Assembly: GCA_009783055.1 (NCBI GenBank)
Contig: WRHW01000023.1
Coordinates: 1 to 33,321 of the forward strand
Reading direction: 5' to 3'
DNA length: 33,321 nucleotides
DNA from: Holophagaceae bacterium
Lineage (GTDB): Bacteria; Acidobacteriota; Holophagae; Holophagales; Holophagaceae
Below the pieces are notes generated by a model, which searched no databases, was not told the DNA's origin, and saw only the letters and a program-made list of their open reading frames with translations. This document shows, in pieces, positions 6,053-15,246 of the stretch (the stretch's first letter is position 1; every line of letters begins with the position of its first letter). Position numbers and translations under genes: made by a program.

Positions 6053-8701
6053 ATGATTGACAACTTGTTGAAGAAACTTATTGGCTCCAAAAACGACAGA
6101 GAGCTAAAACGATATTGGTCTAAGGTCGAGCTTGTTAATGAGCTAGAGCCAGAAATACAAGCCCTTTCCGATGCGGAGCTAAAAGCAAAGACGGCTTTTT
6201 TTCGTCAACGCCTTGAAGCTGGGGAGACGTTGGAAGATGTTTTGCCGGAGGCATTTGCCGTTGTTAGAGAGGCCTCGCTCCGTGTACTCAAGATGCGCCA
6301 TTTTGATGTTCAGCTCATCGGTGGAATGGCTCTCCATGAGGGCAGAGTTGCAGAAATGAGGACGGGTGAAGGTAAAACCTTAACCGCAACCCTGCCTCTA
6401 TATTTGAATGCCCTTGCCGGCAAAGGTGCGCACCTGGTGACAGTCAACGATTACCTTGCAAGACGTGACGCAGAGTGGATGGGGCGAATCTATCACTTTT
6501 TAGGTATGACCGTTGGAGTTATTCAGCATGGGCTATCAGATGACCAAAGGCGGTCTGCATACGCATGCGACATTACTTATTGCACCAATAACGAATTGGG
6601 CTTTGACTACCTGCGCGACAACATGAAGTGGAATCTGGAGGACTTTACACAAAGGGGCTTCGTTTACGCAATAGTTGATGAAGTTGACTCCATCCTGATC
6701 GACGAAGCACGAACTCCATTGATAATCGCAGGTTCTTCTGAAGAAGACACTTCCAAGTACTACCGAATTGATGGAATGATCCCCAAGCTAAAAATCAACG
6801 TCGATTATAAAGTTGACGAAAAAGATAGGCAGGTAACGCTTACAGACGAAGGTATCCAACATGCTGAAAAGTTGTTAGGAGTTCCCAACCTTTACGATCC
6901 GAGTGCCATTGATACTCTCCACGGCCTCAATCAGGCATTGCTGGCACATAACTTATACAAACTGGACGTTGAGTACATGATTCGCCCCAAAGAGGATGGT
7001 CGTGGAAAGGAAATTGTAATAGTCGATGAATTTACTGGTCGCATGATGCCTGGACGCAGGTGGTCTAATGGATTGCATCAGGCTATCGAGGCAAAAGAAG
7101 GTGTGGAAGTAAACGCAGAAAATCAAACTCTGGCCACAGTCACCTTCCAAAATTTCTTTAGGATGTATCAAAAATTGGCGGGTATGACTGGCACCGCCGA
7201 AACTGAAGCTACAGAGCTATTGCAAATTTATAAGCTGGAAGTTGTGATTGTACCAACTAATATGCCAATGATTCGCAAGGATTTTGCTGATGTCGTTTAC
7301 TCCACAAAAGCTGGCAAAAAGAGGGCTATTGTTGAGGAGATCAAGGAACTACATGCAAAAGGGCAACCGATTTTAGTCGGAACCGCCTCAATTGAATCCA
7401 GCGAAGACCTTGCAGAAGAGCTAAAAAAGGCCAGGATTCCCCACGTAGTACTGAATGCAAAGCACCATGAGCGCGAGGCTGAAATTATTGCTCAGGCTGG
7501 TCGCAAAGGAGCTGTCACCATTGCCACAAATATGGCAGGGCGTGGAACAGACATTATTCTTGGGGGCAATGCCGAAGGTCTTGCAAAAATAGATGCAAAA
7601 AAACGAAAATTTGAACTGTATGACGAAGATGGCAGAAATACCCCAGAATTTGACAAACTCATAGAGAAATTAGAAAAGCAGACTACTGCCGAACATGTGG
7701 AAGTTGTCGAACTTGGAGGGCTACACATTTTAGGGACTGAGAGACATGAAAGTCGCCGAATAGATAACCAATTGAGGGGTCGCGCCGGTCGTCAGGGCGA
7801 TCCTGGTTCTAGCAGGTTCTATTTAAGTCTGGAAGATGACCTGATGCGTATTTTTGGTGGTGAACGCCTCAAATCCATTATGAGCACTCTAGGCATGAAC
7901 GATGACGAACCTATTGAAGCCGGCATGGTGACAAGAGCCATTGAAAAAAGTCAAAAGAGAGTGGAAAGCCAACATTTTGAAATACGTAAGCACCTACTCG
8001 AATATGACGATGTAATGAATAAGCAACGTATTTTCTTTTATGGGCTTCGCACAGAAATTTTGAAGGGTAATACAAAAGAATATGTCCTCAGAGTGGCCGC
8101 CGAAGTGGTTGAAGGGCTGGTACATGACTACTTGCCACAAAAGGGCGAAAGAGACCTTGAAGGATTTAAGGAAAGAATCGAACAACTATTTGCCTTGCAC
8201 TCCCTGGACTTCGATAGCCTGGGCAAAATGTCTCAGGCGACTGCCACAGAAGATCTTACAAAATCTATCCATTCTGCCTATCTAGACAAGGAACGAAGGC
8301 TGGGGTCGGAAGATGTCCTTCGTTGGCACGAGCGAGTTGCAATCTTGCAAATCATTGATTCTGCATGGAAACGCCACCTGCTAGTGATGGATCACCTAAA
8401 AGAGGCCATTGGCTTCAGAGGCTATGGCCAAAAGGACCCATTGGTTGAGTACAAGCGCGAAAGCTATGAGTACTTTGAAAACATGCGCTTTGGCTATGAG
8501 GATGAAATCATTTCCTATCTATATCGCGTAGAACCACAGCCTGCTTATGTCCCTGATGAACCTACTGTTAATAATATTGGTGCTACAGAAACCGATCTTG
8601 ATGACGACACAATAATTGAAAGCTACACAGATAAAACAACACAAGGTGGCATCCAGAGGGTAATGCGGTTTAACATTGGCGGAGTAGATGAGGATGAATG
8701 A
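6053..8701 (+). CDS. secA: Preprotein translocase ATPase SecA
   Basis: Motor ATPase that drives unfolded preproteins through SecYEG. The N-terminus ([16 protein letters not shown]) is the conserved SecA start. Walker A is MRTGEGKT (about 102-109). The Walker B region is [17 protein letters not shown] (DEVD at 209-212). [14 protein letters not shown] and [24 protein letters not shown] mark the second nucleotide-binding domain, and the helical wing and scaffold follow. I choose the ATG at 6053: the GTG at 6050 is only one base from the GGAAG site, while 6053 is four bases away and matches family starts. The protein (882 aa) ends GGVDEDE without the C-terminal Cys-Cys-His zinc module that binds SecB and lipids in many SecA proteins. 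Confidence 0.97.
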   Translation: MIDNLLKKLIGSKNDRELKRYWSKVELVNELEPEIQALSDAELKAKTAFFRQRLEAGETLEDVLPEAFAVVREASLRVLKMRHFDVQLIGGMALHEGRVAEMRTGEGKTLTATLPLYLNALAGKGAHLVTVNDYLARRDAEWMGRIYHFLGMTVGVIQHGLSDDQRRSAYACDITYCTNNELGFDYLRDNMKWNLEDFTQRGFVYAIVDEVDSILIDEARTPLIIAGSSEEDTSKYYRIDGMIPKLKINVDYKVDEKDRQVTLTDEGIQHAEKLLGVPNLYDPSAIDTLHGLNQALLAHNLYKLDVEYMIRPKEDGRGKEIVIVDEFTGRMMPGRRWSNGLHQAIEAKEGVEVNAENQTLATVTFQNFFRMYQKLAGMTGTAETEATELLQIYKLEVVIVPTNMPMIRKDFADVVYSTKAGKKRAIVEEIKELHAKGQPILVGTASIESSEDLAEELKKARIPHVVLNAKHHEREAEIIAQAGRKGAVTIATNMAGRGTDIILGGNAEGLAKIDAKKRKFELYDEDGRNTPEFDKLIEKLEKQTTAEHVEVVELGGLHILGTERHESRRIDNQLRGRAGRQGDPGSSRFYLSLEDDLMRIFGGERLKSIMSTLGMNDDEPIEAGMVTRAIEKSQKRVESQHFEIRKHLLEYDDVMNKQRIFFYGLRTEILKGNTKEYVLRVAAEVVEGLVHDYLPQKGERDLEGFKERIEQLFALHSLDFDSLGKMSQATATEDLTKSIHSAYLDKERRLGSEDVLRWHERVAILQIIDSAWKRHLLVMDHLKEAIGFRGYGQKDPLVEYKRESYEYFENMRFGYEDEIISYLYRVEPQPAYVPDEPTVNNIGATETDLDDDTIIESYTDKTTQGGIQRVMRFNIGGVDEDE

Positions 8702-8828
8702 TTATTCGACAGTCCGAGTTTCAGTAACTACAATTCAGTGCTCTATAGGCACTTCGGCAATCTGTTTCTCATGCACTGTTTCCTGTTCACTGCTTTTCCC
8801 TTTCTATCAATAGTAATACTCTACTCTT

Positions 8829-9680
8829 ATGGAACTTATCATCGTCACAGGCTTGTCGGGGGCAGGGCGTAGGTCTGTACTAGGAGTATTAGAAGATGTT
8901 GGTTTTGTTTCTCTGGACAATGTTCCAATCCAACTCCTTGGCCCCTTACTAGAATTGGAAGGCAAAGCAGGTACAGGCAACGACCGCATAGCAGTAGGAA
9001 TGGATAGTAGGCACTTGGAATTTCCGCAAAACCCTGGGCCTGCCCTGGCTCAATTACAAGCACAAGATGTTGATGTAAATATCCTCTATCTGGAATGTAA
9101 AGACGAAATACTGATTAGACGCTATTCAGAAAGTCGCAGACCCCACCGATATGCGGGGGATGGAAACATTGCCCAAGGGATAGCAAAGGAGCGGGAGCTA
9201 TTGCAACCCGTTAGAGAACTGGCATCTACCATTCTTGATACAAGTAGCTTGAATCTGTATCAGCTTAGGCAGAGCGTTGCCGAGATATTTCCAAAAAATC
9301 TGGCATCCGGCACCCAACTTAGAATCACTAGCTTTGGATTTAAATACGGGCTTCCATCAGAAGCTGACTCTGTATTTGACGCTAGGTTTTTACCAAATCC
9401 CTTTTATGTTCCTGAATTGCGACAGCTCACGGGGCAGAATAGTGAAATTCAGGATTATCTAAAACAATTCAAAGAATATAATGAGTTTTTACTTCGCTTA
9501 GAGGACTGGTTGGTTTGGTCTTGGCCACACATTCTCGAAGAGAGTAAGGCATACCATAATGTTGCGATAGGTTGCACCGGAGGCCACCACCGTAGCGTTG
9601 CCTTAGCAGAAGAACTTGCAAAGCGTTTGGTTGGCAAAATCAAAAATATAAGCATCCATAATCGTGATATAAAGAAATAG
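8829..9680 (+). CDS. rapZ: RapZ/YvcJ-family nucleotide-binding protein
   Basis: Member of the family that in enterobacteria (RapZ) guides RNase E to small RNAs controlling GlmS, and in Firmicutes (YvcJ) is a GTP/ATP-binding protein. The N-terminal P-loop domain begins IIVTGLSGAGRRS and continues LEDVGFVSLDNVP. RRPHRY follows the Walker B-like strand (VNILYLEC). The C-terminal domain carries GCTGGHHRSVALAEELAKRL. The protein has 283 aa, the normal length. The P-loop reads GAGRRS where most members have GxGKS/T: Arg replacing Lys is known in actinobacterial members, but Arg at the next position is unusual. It sits 128 nt after secA and 32 nt before the zinc-ribbon/TPR gene. Confidence 0.9.
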   Translation: MELIIVTGLSGAGRRSVLGVLEDVGFVSLDNVPIQLLGPLLELEGKAGTGNDRIAVGMDSRHLEFPQNPGPALAQLQAQDVDVNILYLECKDEILIRRYSESRRPHRYAGDGNIAQGIAKERELLQPVRELASTILDTSSLNLYQLRQSVAEIFPKNLASGTQLRITSFGFKYGLPSEADSVFDARFLPNPFYVPELRQLTGQNSEIQDYLKQFKEYNEFLLRLEDWLVWSWPHILEESKAYHNVAIGCTGGHHRSVALAEELAKRLVGKIKNISIHNRDIKK

Positions 9681-9712
9681 AAGTGGAATTGTTATAGTGG
9701 AAAGATGTATTG

Positions 9713-10918
9713 ATGACCAGTCTGCCACCGCACCCAATATGTATTCCCTGTAGCAGGGTATTGCCCGACGATAGCTCTTTTTGTGAATATTGTGGAAAAA
9801 TAGTAACCTACACTCGTAAATATTGTTTTTCTTGCCAATGGCCATTGCTCCCAGACAGCTACTATTGCGAAAAATGTGGGGAACGCAATCCTTTTCCTCC
9901 CAGAGTACCCTCAAAGAAGCGAGATAATAACACTAGCCGAGTTTGGGTTTCCGCACTCATTGGTTTTGTTTCCGGAGCCATTCTTTTTTCCCTGGTGTGG
10001 TCGGCTAGAAAGCCAGTCCCTCCGGAGCCACAGGCTACCAGAGGCCAAGCCAACAACGCCGGTGACGCAGGCAATAGCAACACAGGCACTGCAAATCAGA
10101 CACAGGCGCAAAACACAGCCAATGCCTTTTCCCATATCGCTCTTGCGGTAGAGCACCATGACAATGGCGACTACAACAATGCCAAAGCAGAATACAAACT
10201 AGCACTTGAGATAGATCCAAACAATCAAGCCGCAAAGAAGGGTTTGGAAAATGCAGAAAGGGCAATAAGAAGGCAGGCAGAGGAAAGTAGGCGGGCGGCA
10301 GATGAGTCTGAAAGGGAACGGCAGAGGTTGTCAGATGAGGCAGAGAGGGAAAGGCAGAGGTTTGCAGAAGCTAGTGCCTATTTCAGCCAAGGGCTCGAGT
10401 ATCTTAATAACAAAGAATGGGACAATGCCATAAGAGAATATGACAAATCCATTCGGCTAGATCCAAATGACTCCGGTGCCTACAACAACAGAGGCAATGG
10501 CTACCTTGGCAAAAATTTTCACGACCAAGCCATTGCAGATTACAACAAGGCCTTAGAGCTAAACCCGAATAATCAAAATGCCAAGAACAACCTGGAGATT
10601 GCAAAAAATGCAAAACAGAGGATAGCAGACGAGGCAGAGAGGGAAAGGCAGAGGAGAGCAGATGCCAGTAGCCATCTCACTCGTGGAAATGAGTACTATG
10701 CCAAAGGTGATTACAACAGTGCCCTAGCCCAATACAACATGTCCATATCGTTAAACGCCACCAAAGAAGCCTATTATAATCGTGGGCTTTCACTAAATAA
10801 TTTACAGAATTACGATGCGGCAATTACTTCTTTTAACAACGCACTACAATTAGACCCAAACTATACACTAGCCAGGGAAGCACGAGAGAGGGCAGAGCGG
10901 GCCAGGCAAAATCGTTAA
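9713..10918 (+). CDS. Zinc-ribbon, single-pass membrane protein with TPR repeats
   Basis: About 401 aa. Two four-cysteine zinc-ribbon-like units open the protein (CIPC...CEYC at 10-27 and CFSC...CEKC at 38-55), followed by one membrane segment (about 77-97). The rest would lie on the other side of the membrane. It holds tetratricopeptide repeats in at least three blocks (about 130-180, 220-300 and 320-400; for example AYNNRGNGYLGKNFHDQAI), separated by two near-identical charged helical linkers (DEAERERQR). Such proteins are scaffolds for other proteins; the partner is unknown. The ATG at 9713 has GGAAAG eight bases upstream, and a TTG three bases earlier is an alternative. It is probably co-transcribed with rapZ. 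Confidence 0.8.
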   Translation: MTSLPPHPICIPCSRVLPDDSSFCEYCGKIVTYTRKYCFSCQWPLLPDSYYCEKCGERNPFPPRVPSKKRDNNTSRVWVSALIGFVSGAILFSLVWSARKPVPPEPQATRGQANNAGDAGNSNTGTANQTQAQNTANAFSHIALAVEHHDNGDYNNAKAEYKLALEIDPNNQAAKKGLENAERAIRRQAEESRRAADESERERQRLSDEAERERQRFAEASAYFSQGLEYLNNKEWDNAIREYDKSIRLDPNDSGAYNNRGNGYLGKNFHDQAIADYNKALELNPNNQNAKNNLEIAKNAKQRIADEAERERQRRADASSHLTRGNEYYAKGDYNSALAQYNMSISLNATKEAYYNRGLSLNNLQNYDAAITSFNNALQLDPNYTLAREARERAERARQNR

Positions 10919-10940
10919 ACCCAAATAACTACGTTGGCCT

Positions 10941-10953
10941 ACTCTAACAGAGT
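10941..10953. terminator. Weak hairpin between convergent genes
   Basis: ACTCT-AAC-AGAGT lies in the 37-nt gap between the forward TPR gene and the reverse DUF481 gene, the right place for a shared terminator. The stem is only 5 bp and there is no clear U-tract, so the call is tentative. Confidence 0.25.
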
Positions 10954-10955
10954 GT

Positions 10956-11798
10956 TCAAAAAGAAATAACCAAGCTGGTAGTGGCCGTAGTATCCAATTT
11001 TTTGGCACTTATGATTAGGTTTCCCAAGTGCTCAGGTGGAGTGTCGGGGGTATAGGCCGCTACGGAAATCAGACCTGGGATGTTTCTATAATTCATGTTT
11101 AGGCCAATTTTAAGAGATGTGCCTTTGGTCATCGTCACTGCAATACCCTGCTTAAAAATATATAGACTGTCTTCAATTTTTTTTAGGTTATAAGTACATT
11201 CAAGATCAGTGTTATAGTTAATGTTTCCATGGAAAGTGCGCTGGTAAGAACTTGTTAGGTTAAAGGTGCCAAATTCATTTTGGTATCCTGCTGGTGGGTA
11301 AGTAGGCTGTTCCCTGGTAGCACCAAGACCTACATCTATTCGCCATTTGGACTTTGTGTCAGCTAAAATGCGCCCCATACCCGCAGAAATGGCTGTGCGA
11401 CTTTCTAAGCCTATTGGCAGGTTTTGCTCCCAAGAAGTACCTCCGTACCAGTACCATCTGTCTTTATCCTTTAGTCGGTAGTCGAAGCGAGCACTCATTG
11501 TGTAATTTTCTGCGGTGACAGATGATGATCGTTCTTCATAAACAGTTGCATTATCAAGTGACGTGCCTTTTCCAGAATGTCTGATAAAGGTTGTCTCAGA
11601 CCTAATCATTCCACCGTTAATAGTCAAGGTCATCAGACTCCACTTTTTGGTGTATTTATCGGAAAAGCCAATGGTGTTTCCGCTTGTGTTGCCGGTGGTG
11701 GCAACAAGCGAGAGGCTTGTTACATTAGTCCATGTACGTGGGGGTGGCTCTTGACCAAACACAAAACAGGAAGTAAGTAGTACACATACTTTTTTCAT
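10956..11798 (-). CDS. DUF481-family outer-membrane beta-barrel protein
   Basis: A 280-aa protein with a short signal peptide (about 1-15, hydrophobic, ending near FGQ). After it come alternating hydrophobic/polar strands typical of a small barrel, ending in a C-terminal phenylalanine (TTSLVISF) as in many outer-membrane proteins. The pattern SLVATTGNTSGNTIGFSDKYTKKW plus later WYWYGGTSWEQNLP and AGMGRILADTKSKW fits DUF481 (YdiY-like, in some bacteria salt-induced). The gene starts 7 nt after glgA and has no own promoter that I can see, so it should be transcribed with glgC-glgA. Substrate or function is not known. Confidence 0.72.
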   Translation of the reverse strand: MKKVCVLLTSCFVFGQEPPPRTWTNVTSLSLVATTGNTSGNTIGFSDKYTKKWSLMTLTINGGMIRSETTFIRHSGKGTSLDNATVYEERSSSVTAENYTMSARFDYRLKDKDRWYWYGGTSWEQNLPIGLESRTAISAGMGRILADTKSKWRIDVGLGATREQPTYPPAGYQNEFGTFNLTSSYQRTFHGNINYNTDLECTYNLKKIEDSLYIFKQGIAVTMTKGTSLKIGLNMNYRNIPGLISVAAYTPDTPPEHLGNLIISAKKLDTTATTSLVISF

Positions 11799-11805
11799 CG
11801 CATAG

Positions 11806-13245
11806 CTATTTTACCAAATTCTTATAAAGAGATACATATTGTTGAGCACTTTTGGCCCATGAAAAATCCTGACCCATTGCCCTCACTTGGATGGAATGCC
11901 AAGTCTTTTGCTCATTTTTATACAATGTCAGAGCGCGTGTGATGGCTTCTCCCAGATGCCATGAATCTGGTTCTACAAATAAGAATCCGGTTGCTGTTCC
12001 GTCTTTCAATGATTCTTCTGTTATGTCCACGATTGTGTCAGCTAGGCCGCCCGTTTTTCTGGCCAGTGGCAAGGCACCATATCTCATTGCGTAGAGCTGG
12101 GTCAGCCCACATGGCTCAGACCTGCTTGGCACCAGCAATACATCAGAGGCGGCCATTACTCTATGGGCTATGCCTTCGTCATATCCGATATAGTTTGCTA
12201 CTGACCCTGGGTAGCGCAATGTGGCTGTATGGAATGCTGACTCTAAATTATAGTCACCCTTTCCAAGCACTACGAGTTGCGCTCCATTAGAAACAATGTG
12301 GTCGATATTGGCTATCAACAAATCCATCCCTTTGATGTCGTTTAGCCTGCTGACTACCCCAAACAGTGGTGAATTTGGGCTTTCTGCAAGCCCTACCTCG
12401 TTTTGAAATACTTTTTTGTTATATGCCTTGGCTTTCTTTATATCTTTTTTGGAAAAGACTGTTCGCAAGTGCTTATCTTTGGTAGGGTTCCATACCAATT
12501 CGTCAATGCCGTTAATGATACCCTTCAGATCGTTTGATCGGTATCTCATCATTCCATCTAGGGTGTAGCCTCCTTCAGGCTCCTGTATTTCTTTTGCATA
12601 GGTTGGACTGACGGTGGTTATGGCATCTGCGTATGCCAAACCTCCCTTGAGGAAATTTATCTGGTCAAAATATTCGGCTCCCTGAAGGTGAAAAGATTCT
12701 TTGGGCAACCAAATTTCATCAAGTATGTGCTTTGAGTAGATCCCCTGATATGCCAGATTGTGTATGGTCAATACTGTTTTTGGACGATGCCCTTCCCATG
12801 CACATTTGATAAAAACGGGAGTTAGGGCTGTCTGCCAGTCGTGTACATGAACTATGTCGTATTTTATGCCCTCGGAACCACCCCTAAGGGCAAACTGTGC
12901 TGTTGCCCACGATAGCGCAGAAAATCGTCTGTGCGTATCGCCGTGGTCGTCGTACGGCCCACCTTCGCGTGAAAAAAAGCCGGGTGCATCTAACAAATAA
13001 ACGGTCACGCTCCCTGGTACTTCCGCCAACAGTAGCCTTGCTTGGCCACTCCCCATGAGGTCTGGAAAATTCTCTTCTACACTAAAGACTTTGGCAACTT
13101 TTAATAATGCGGGATAGGCAGGGAGTAGCAAACGAACATCAATGCCTTCTTTGCGAAGAGCAAGCGGTAGTGCTCCCATCACATCAGCAAGCCCACCAAC
13201 CTTGACGTGGGGAAATAACTCGGCGGCGGCGTGGAGGACTTTCAT
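11806..13245 (-). CDS. glgA: Glycogen (starch) synthase, ADP-glucose type
   Basis: Family GT5 glycosyltransferase that adds glucose from ADP-glucose to the non-reducing end of alpha-1,4-glucan. The N-terminal catalytic domain begins VLHAAAELFPHVKVGGLADV, with the KxGGL substrate-binding motif at 15-19. HVHDWQTAL is the conserved mid-domain strand. The C-terminal GT-B half has RLNDIKGMDLL and PSRSEPCGLTQLYAMRYG, the nucleotide-sugar binding region. The length of 479 aa is normal. It starts 8 nt after the glgC stop, with no strong ribosome-binding site, so translation is probably coupled. With glgC it forms the ADP-glucose route to glycogen; branching enzyme and phosphorylase are not in the window. 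Confidence 0.95.
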   Translation of the reverse strand: MKVLHAAAELFPHVKVGGLADVMGALPLALRKEGIDVRLLLPAYPALLKVAKVFSVEENFPDLMGSGQARLLLAEVPGSVTVYLLDAPGFFSREGGPYDDHGDTHRRFSALSWATAQFALRGGSEGIKYDIVHVHDWQTALTPVFIKCAWEGHRPKTVLTIHNLAYQGIYSKHILDEIWLPKESFHLQGAEYFDQINFLKGGLAYADAITTVSPTYAKEIQEPEGGYTLDGMMRYRSNDLKGIINGIDELVWNPTKDKHLRTVFSKKDIKKAKAYNKKVFQNEVGLAESPNSPLFGVVSRLNDIKGMDLLIANIDHIVSNGAQLVVLGKGDYNLESAFHTATLRYPGSVANYIGYDEGIAHRVMAASDVLLVPSRSEPCGLTQLYAMRYGALPLARKTGGLADTIVDITEESLKDGTATGFLFVEPDSWHLGEAITRALTLYKNEQKTWHSIQVRAMGQDFSWAKSAQQYVSLYKNLVK

Positions 13246-13253
13246 ATGTTTTT

Positions 13254-14516
13254 CTACAGCCGATCAAGCATTCTTTGGGATATTAGCGTCACTCCATTCT
13301 GTGTCCGGTAAAAACGTCTTACGTCTTCATCAGGATTTTGGCCTGCTACCAGTCCTGCAGGTATGTGGCAACCCCTATCGACAATACATTTTCTTAGGAA
13401 AGCTCGTTCTCCAATATCAGCTTCTGGTAGCACCACAGACTCTCCCAAAAATGCGTGGCTGTGCACCCTGACATTATTCGATAAAAGGCTTTGATGGACA
13501 TGGGCACCAGAAATAATGCACCCGCTTGAAATAAGGCTTGCTATTGCCATGCCCTGCCGCCCGGGATCGCTATGCACAAACTTGGCTGGGGGCAGTTGTT
13601 CATGGAATGTAAAGATTGGCCACGACTGGTCATAAAGGTTTAGTGTTGGCTCTACCCACGTCAGGTCAATGCTGGCTTCCCAATATGCGTCTACTGTTCC
13701 TACATCTCTCCAATATGGCTCCGGCTTGTTTGGCTCTTGGATAGAGCTTTTTTTGAAGCTATGTGCAAAGACTCGGTGGTTTAACACTGCTTCTGGAATG
13801 ATGTCCTTACCGAAATCGTGACTGGATTTTTGATTAACTGCATCCGAAGTCAACTGAGAGTACAAGAAATCTGCCTTAAAAATATAAATACCCATGCTTA
13901 CCAGACAGGTATCCGGTTTTCCGGGGATGGTTGGCGGGTCGGTTGGCTTTTCAACAAAAGCAATAATCCGCCCCTCTGTATCTACTTGGGCAACTCCAAA
14001 TTGGTGAGCCATGCTTTTATGCACTTCCAGACAGGCAATGGTCAAGTCAGCATTTGCCTCCAGATGATCCTGCATGAATAGACTATAGTTCATCCGATAA
14101 ATGTGATCACCCGCCAAAACCAGTACCATTTTAGGACGTACGGCATGAATATTGTCTAGATTTTGATAAACAGCATCTGCAGTCCCAATATACCAAGCGT
14201 CACTTGTTTCGTTTTGTTGAGCAGGATACACATGGACAAATTCTCCTAACTTTCCAGGGAGAAATGTCCATGCAGATTGTATATGCTGAAGCAGACTATG
14301 ACTGTTGTATTGGGTGAGAATTGCAATTTGGCGGAACCCTGAATTAACACAATTGGAAAGCGTAAAATCGATCACCTTGTACTTTCCGCCAAAGTCTAAC
14401 CCCGGTTTTGCAAGGTCTGATGTCAGATCCATCAGCCTAGTCCCTCTGCCGCCTGCAAGAATAACGGCCATTGTGTCTCTATTTGTGGCTGTGGCACGGC
14501 TTTCTGTTATCAACAT
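13254..14516 (-). CDS. glgC: Glucose-1-phosphate adenylyltransferase
   Basis: Makes ADP-glucose from glucose-1-phosphate and ATP, usually the regulated step of bacterial glycogen synthesis. The nucleotidyltransferase signature AVILAGGRGTRL lies at about 17-28, then FGGKYKVIDFTLSNCVNSG. LAGDHIYRMNY carries the catalytic aspartate region, and VEKPTDPP and the left-handed beta-helix C-terminus (SGCIISGAHVHQSLL) follow. The frame opens at 14552, but a good promoter -10 lies at 14536-14541, inside that extension. The ATG at 14516, with AGGA eight bases upstream, is therefore the better start (420 aa). It is the first gene of the glgC-glgA-DUF481 unit. Confidence 0.94.
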   Translation of the reverse strand: MLITESRATATNRDTMAVILAGGRGTRLMDLTSDLAKPGLDFGGKYKVIDFTLSNCVNSGFRQIAILTQYNSHSLLQHIQSAWTFLPGKLGEFVHVYPAQQNETSDAWYIGTADAVYQNLDNIHAVRPKMVLVLAGDHIYRMNYSLFMQDHLEANADLTIACLEVHKSMAHQFGVAQVDTEGRIIAFVEKPTDPPTIPGKPDTCLVSMGIYIFKADFLYSQLTSDAVNQKSSHDFGKDIIPEAVLNHRVFAHSFKKSSIQEPNKPEPYWRDVGTVDAYWEASIDLTWVEPTLNLYDQSWPIFTFHEQLPPAKFVHSDPGRQGMAIASLISSGCIISGAHVHQSLLSNNVRVHSHAFLGESVVLPEADIGERAFLRKCIVDRGCHIPAGLVAGQNPDEDVRRFYRTQNGVTLISQRMLDRL

Positions 14517-14535
14517 TACACCCATCCTGACTACT

Positions 14536-14566
14536 ATTATATTAATCGGCAATAATGTAATTTCAA
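14536..14566 (-). promoter_or_regulatory. Candidate promoter of the glgC-glgA operon
   Basis: Reading leftward, TTGAAA (14566-14561) and TATAAT (14541-14536) are 19 nt apart; taking AATATA as -10 gives 17 nt. The start of transcription would fall near 14529, just upstream of the chosen glgC ATG at 14516. Confidence 0.5.
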
Positions 14567-14600
14567 CAATACTTTTTTAATAATTGACGATAATTTATAC

Positions 14601-14628
14601 CAATGTGCAATCTGGGGATTGCACATTG
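14601..14628. repeat. Dispersed palindrome between glgC and the upstream exported-protein gene
   Basis: CAATGTGCAATC and GATTGCACATTG form a perfect 12-bp stem with a TGGG loop. On the opposite strand it matches 28101-28126 over about 26 nt with one difference, including the GGTAT end. It begins 4 nt past the stop codon of the 14633-15220 gene and may act as its terminator. Confidence 0.65.
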
Positions 14629-14632
14629 AACC

Positions 14633-15220
14633 CTAACGGGGCGGGATTGGGATGCCAATCTGGTGGTTTTTTATTGGCTTGCCTGCGAGTGCGTTCGGCA
14701 ACTCTTCCTTGGTCAAAAACAACTGACTAACTTCGATTTTGCCGTCTCTGCTGTGGTTTTTTATAAACAGAACATATGTCTTACTCGGCTCGCTGACCCT
14801 TGAGAACCGGGGCATAGGTACTGAACCGTCACCCTTCTTGCCACCAACGGCGACTTCTAAGCTACCCGCAGTTCTGATTACTCCTATTGCGTTGCTCAAT
14901 TCGCTGATTGGTTTCGAAAAAGAAAAGGATACAGCCTGTGAAGAACCGTCGAAAACTGCTCTGCCGTCATCGTCAAAAGAAATTTTCCAACTATGCTTTT
15001 CGACAGAATTTTGCTCCATCAAAAAATCTTTCTTCAAAGGAGTTTTCCTTCCCTCCGTCCTCATCCGCTGGTAGTCAACAACTTGGTGACTCAACTTCAT
15101 CTCCAGGTTCAAAATGCAATTTTTGGGAAAGCCTACTGCATGCACCTCAAAGTTTATTTTGTTTTGTTGAGCGCACATGGGCAGGGCTATAATCAAGGCC
15201 AGGATCATCAGGTTGTGCAT
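14633..15220 (-). CDS. Exported protein of unknown function
   Basis: A 195-aa protein with a signal sequence (MHNLMILALIIALPMCAQQ; cleavage or lipidation near Cys16 is possible, but PMC is a poor lipobox). The mature part is beta-rich and polar and contains the Gly-rich stretch AVGGKKGDGSVPMPRF. I do not recognise a family. The ATG has GGAG five bases upstream. It starts 26 nt after the TonB-C-like gene and is probably co-transcribed with it. A strong palindrome lies 4 nt beyond its stop. Role unknown. Confidence 0.65.
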   Translation of the reverse strand: MHNLMILALIIALPMCAQQNKINFEVHAVGFPKNCILNLEMKLSHQVVDYQRMRTEGRKTPLKKDFLMEQNSVEKHSWKISFDDDGRAVFDGSSQAVSFSFSKPISELSNAIGVIRTAGSLEVAVGGKKGDGSVPMPRFSRVSEPSKTYVLFIKNHSRDGKIEVSQLFLTKEELPNALAGKPIKNHQIGIPIPPR

Positions 15221-15246
15221 AGTTTCTCCAAGTCAGCCACTGCTTA

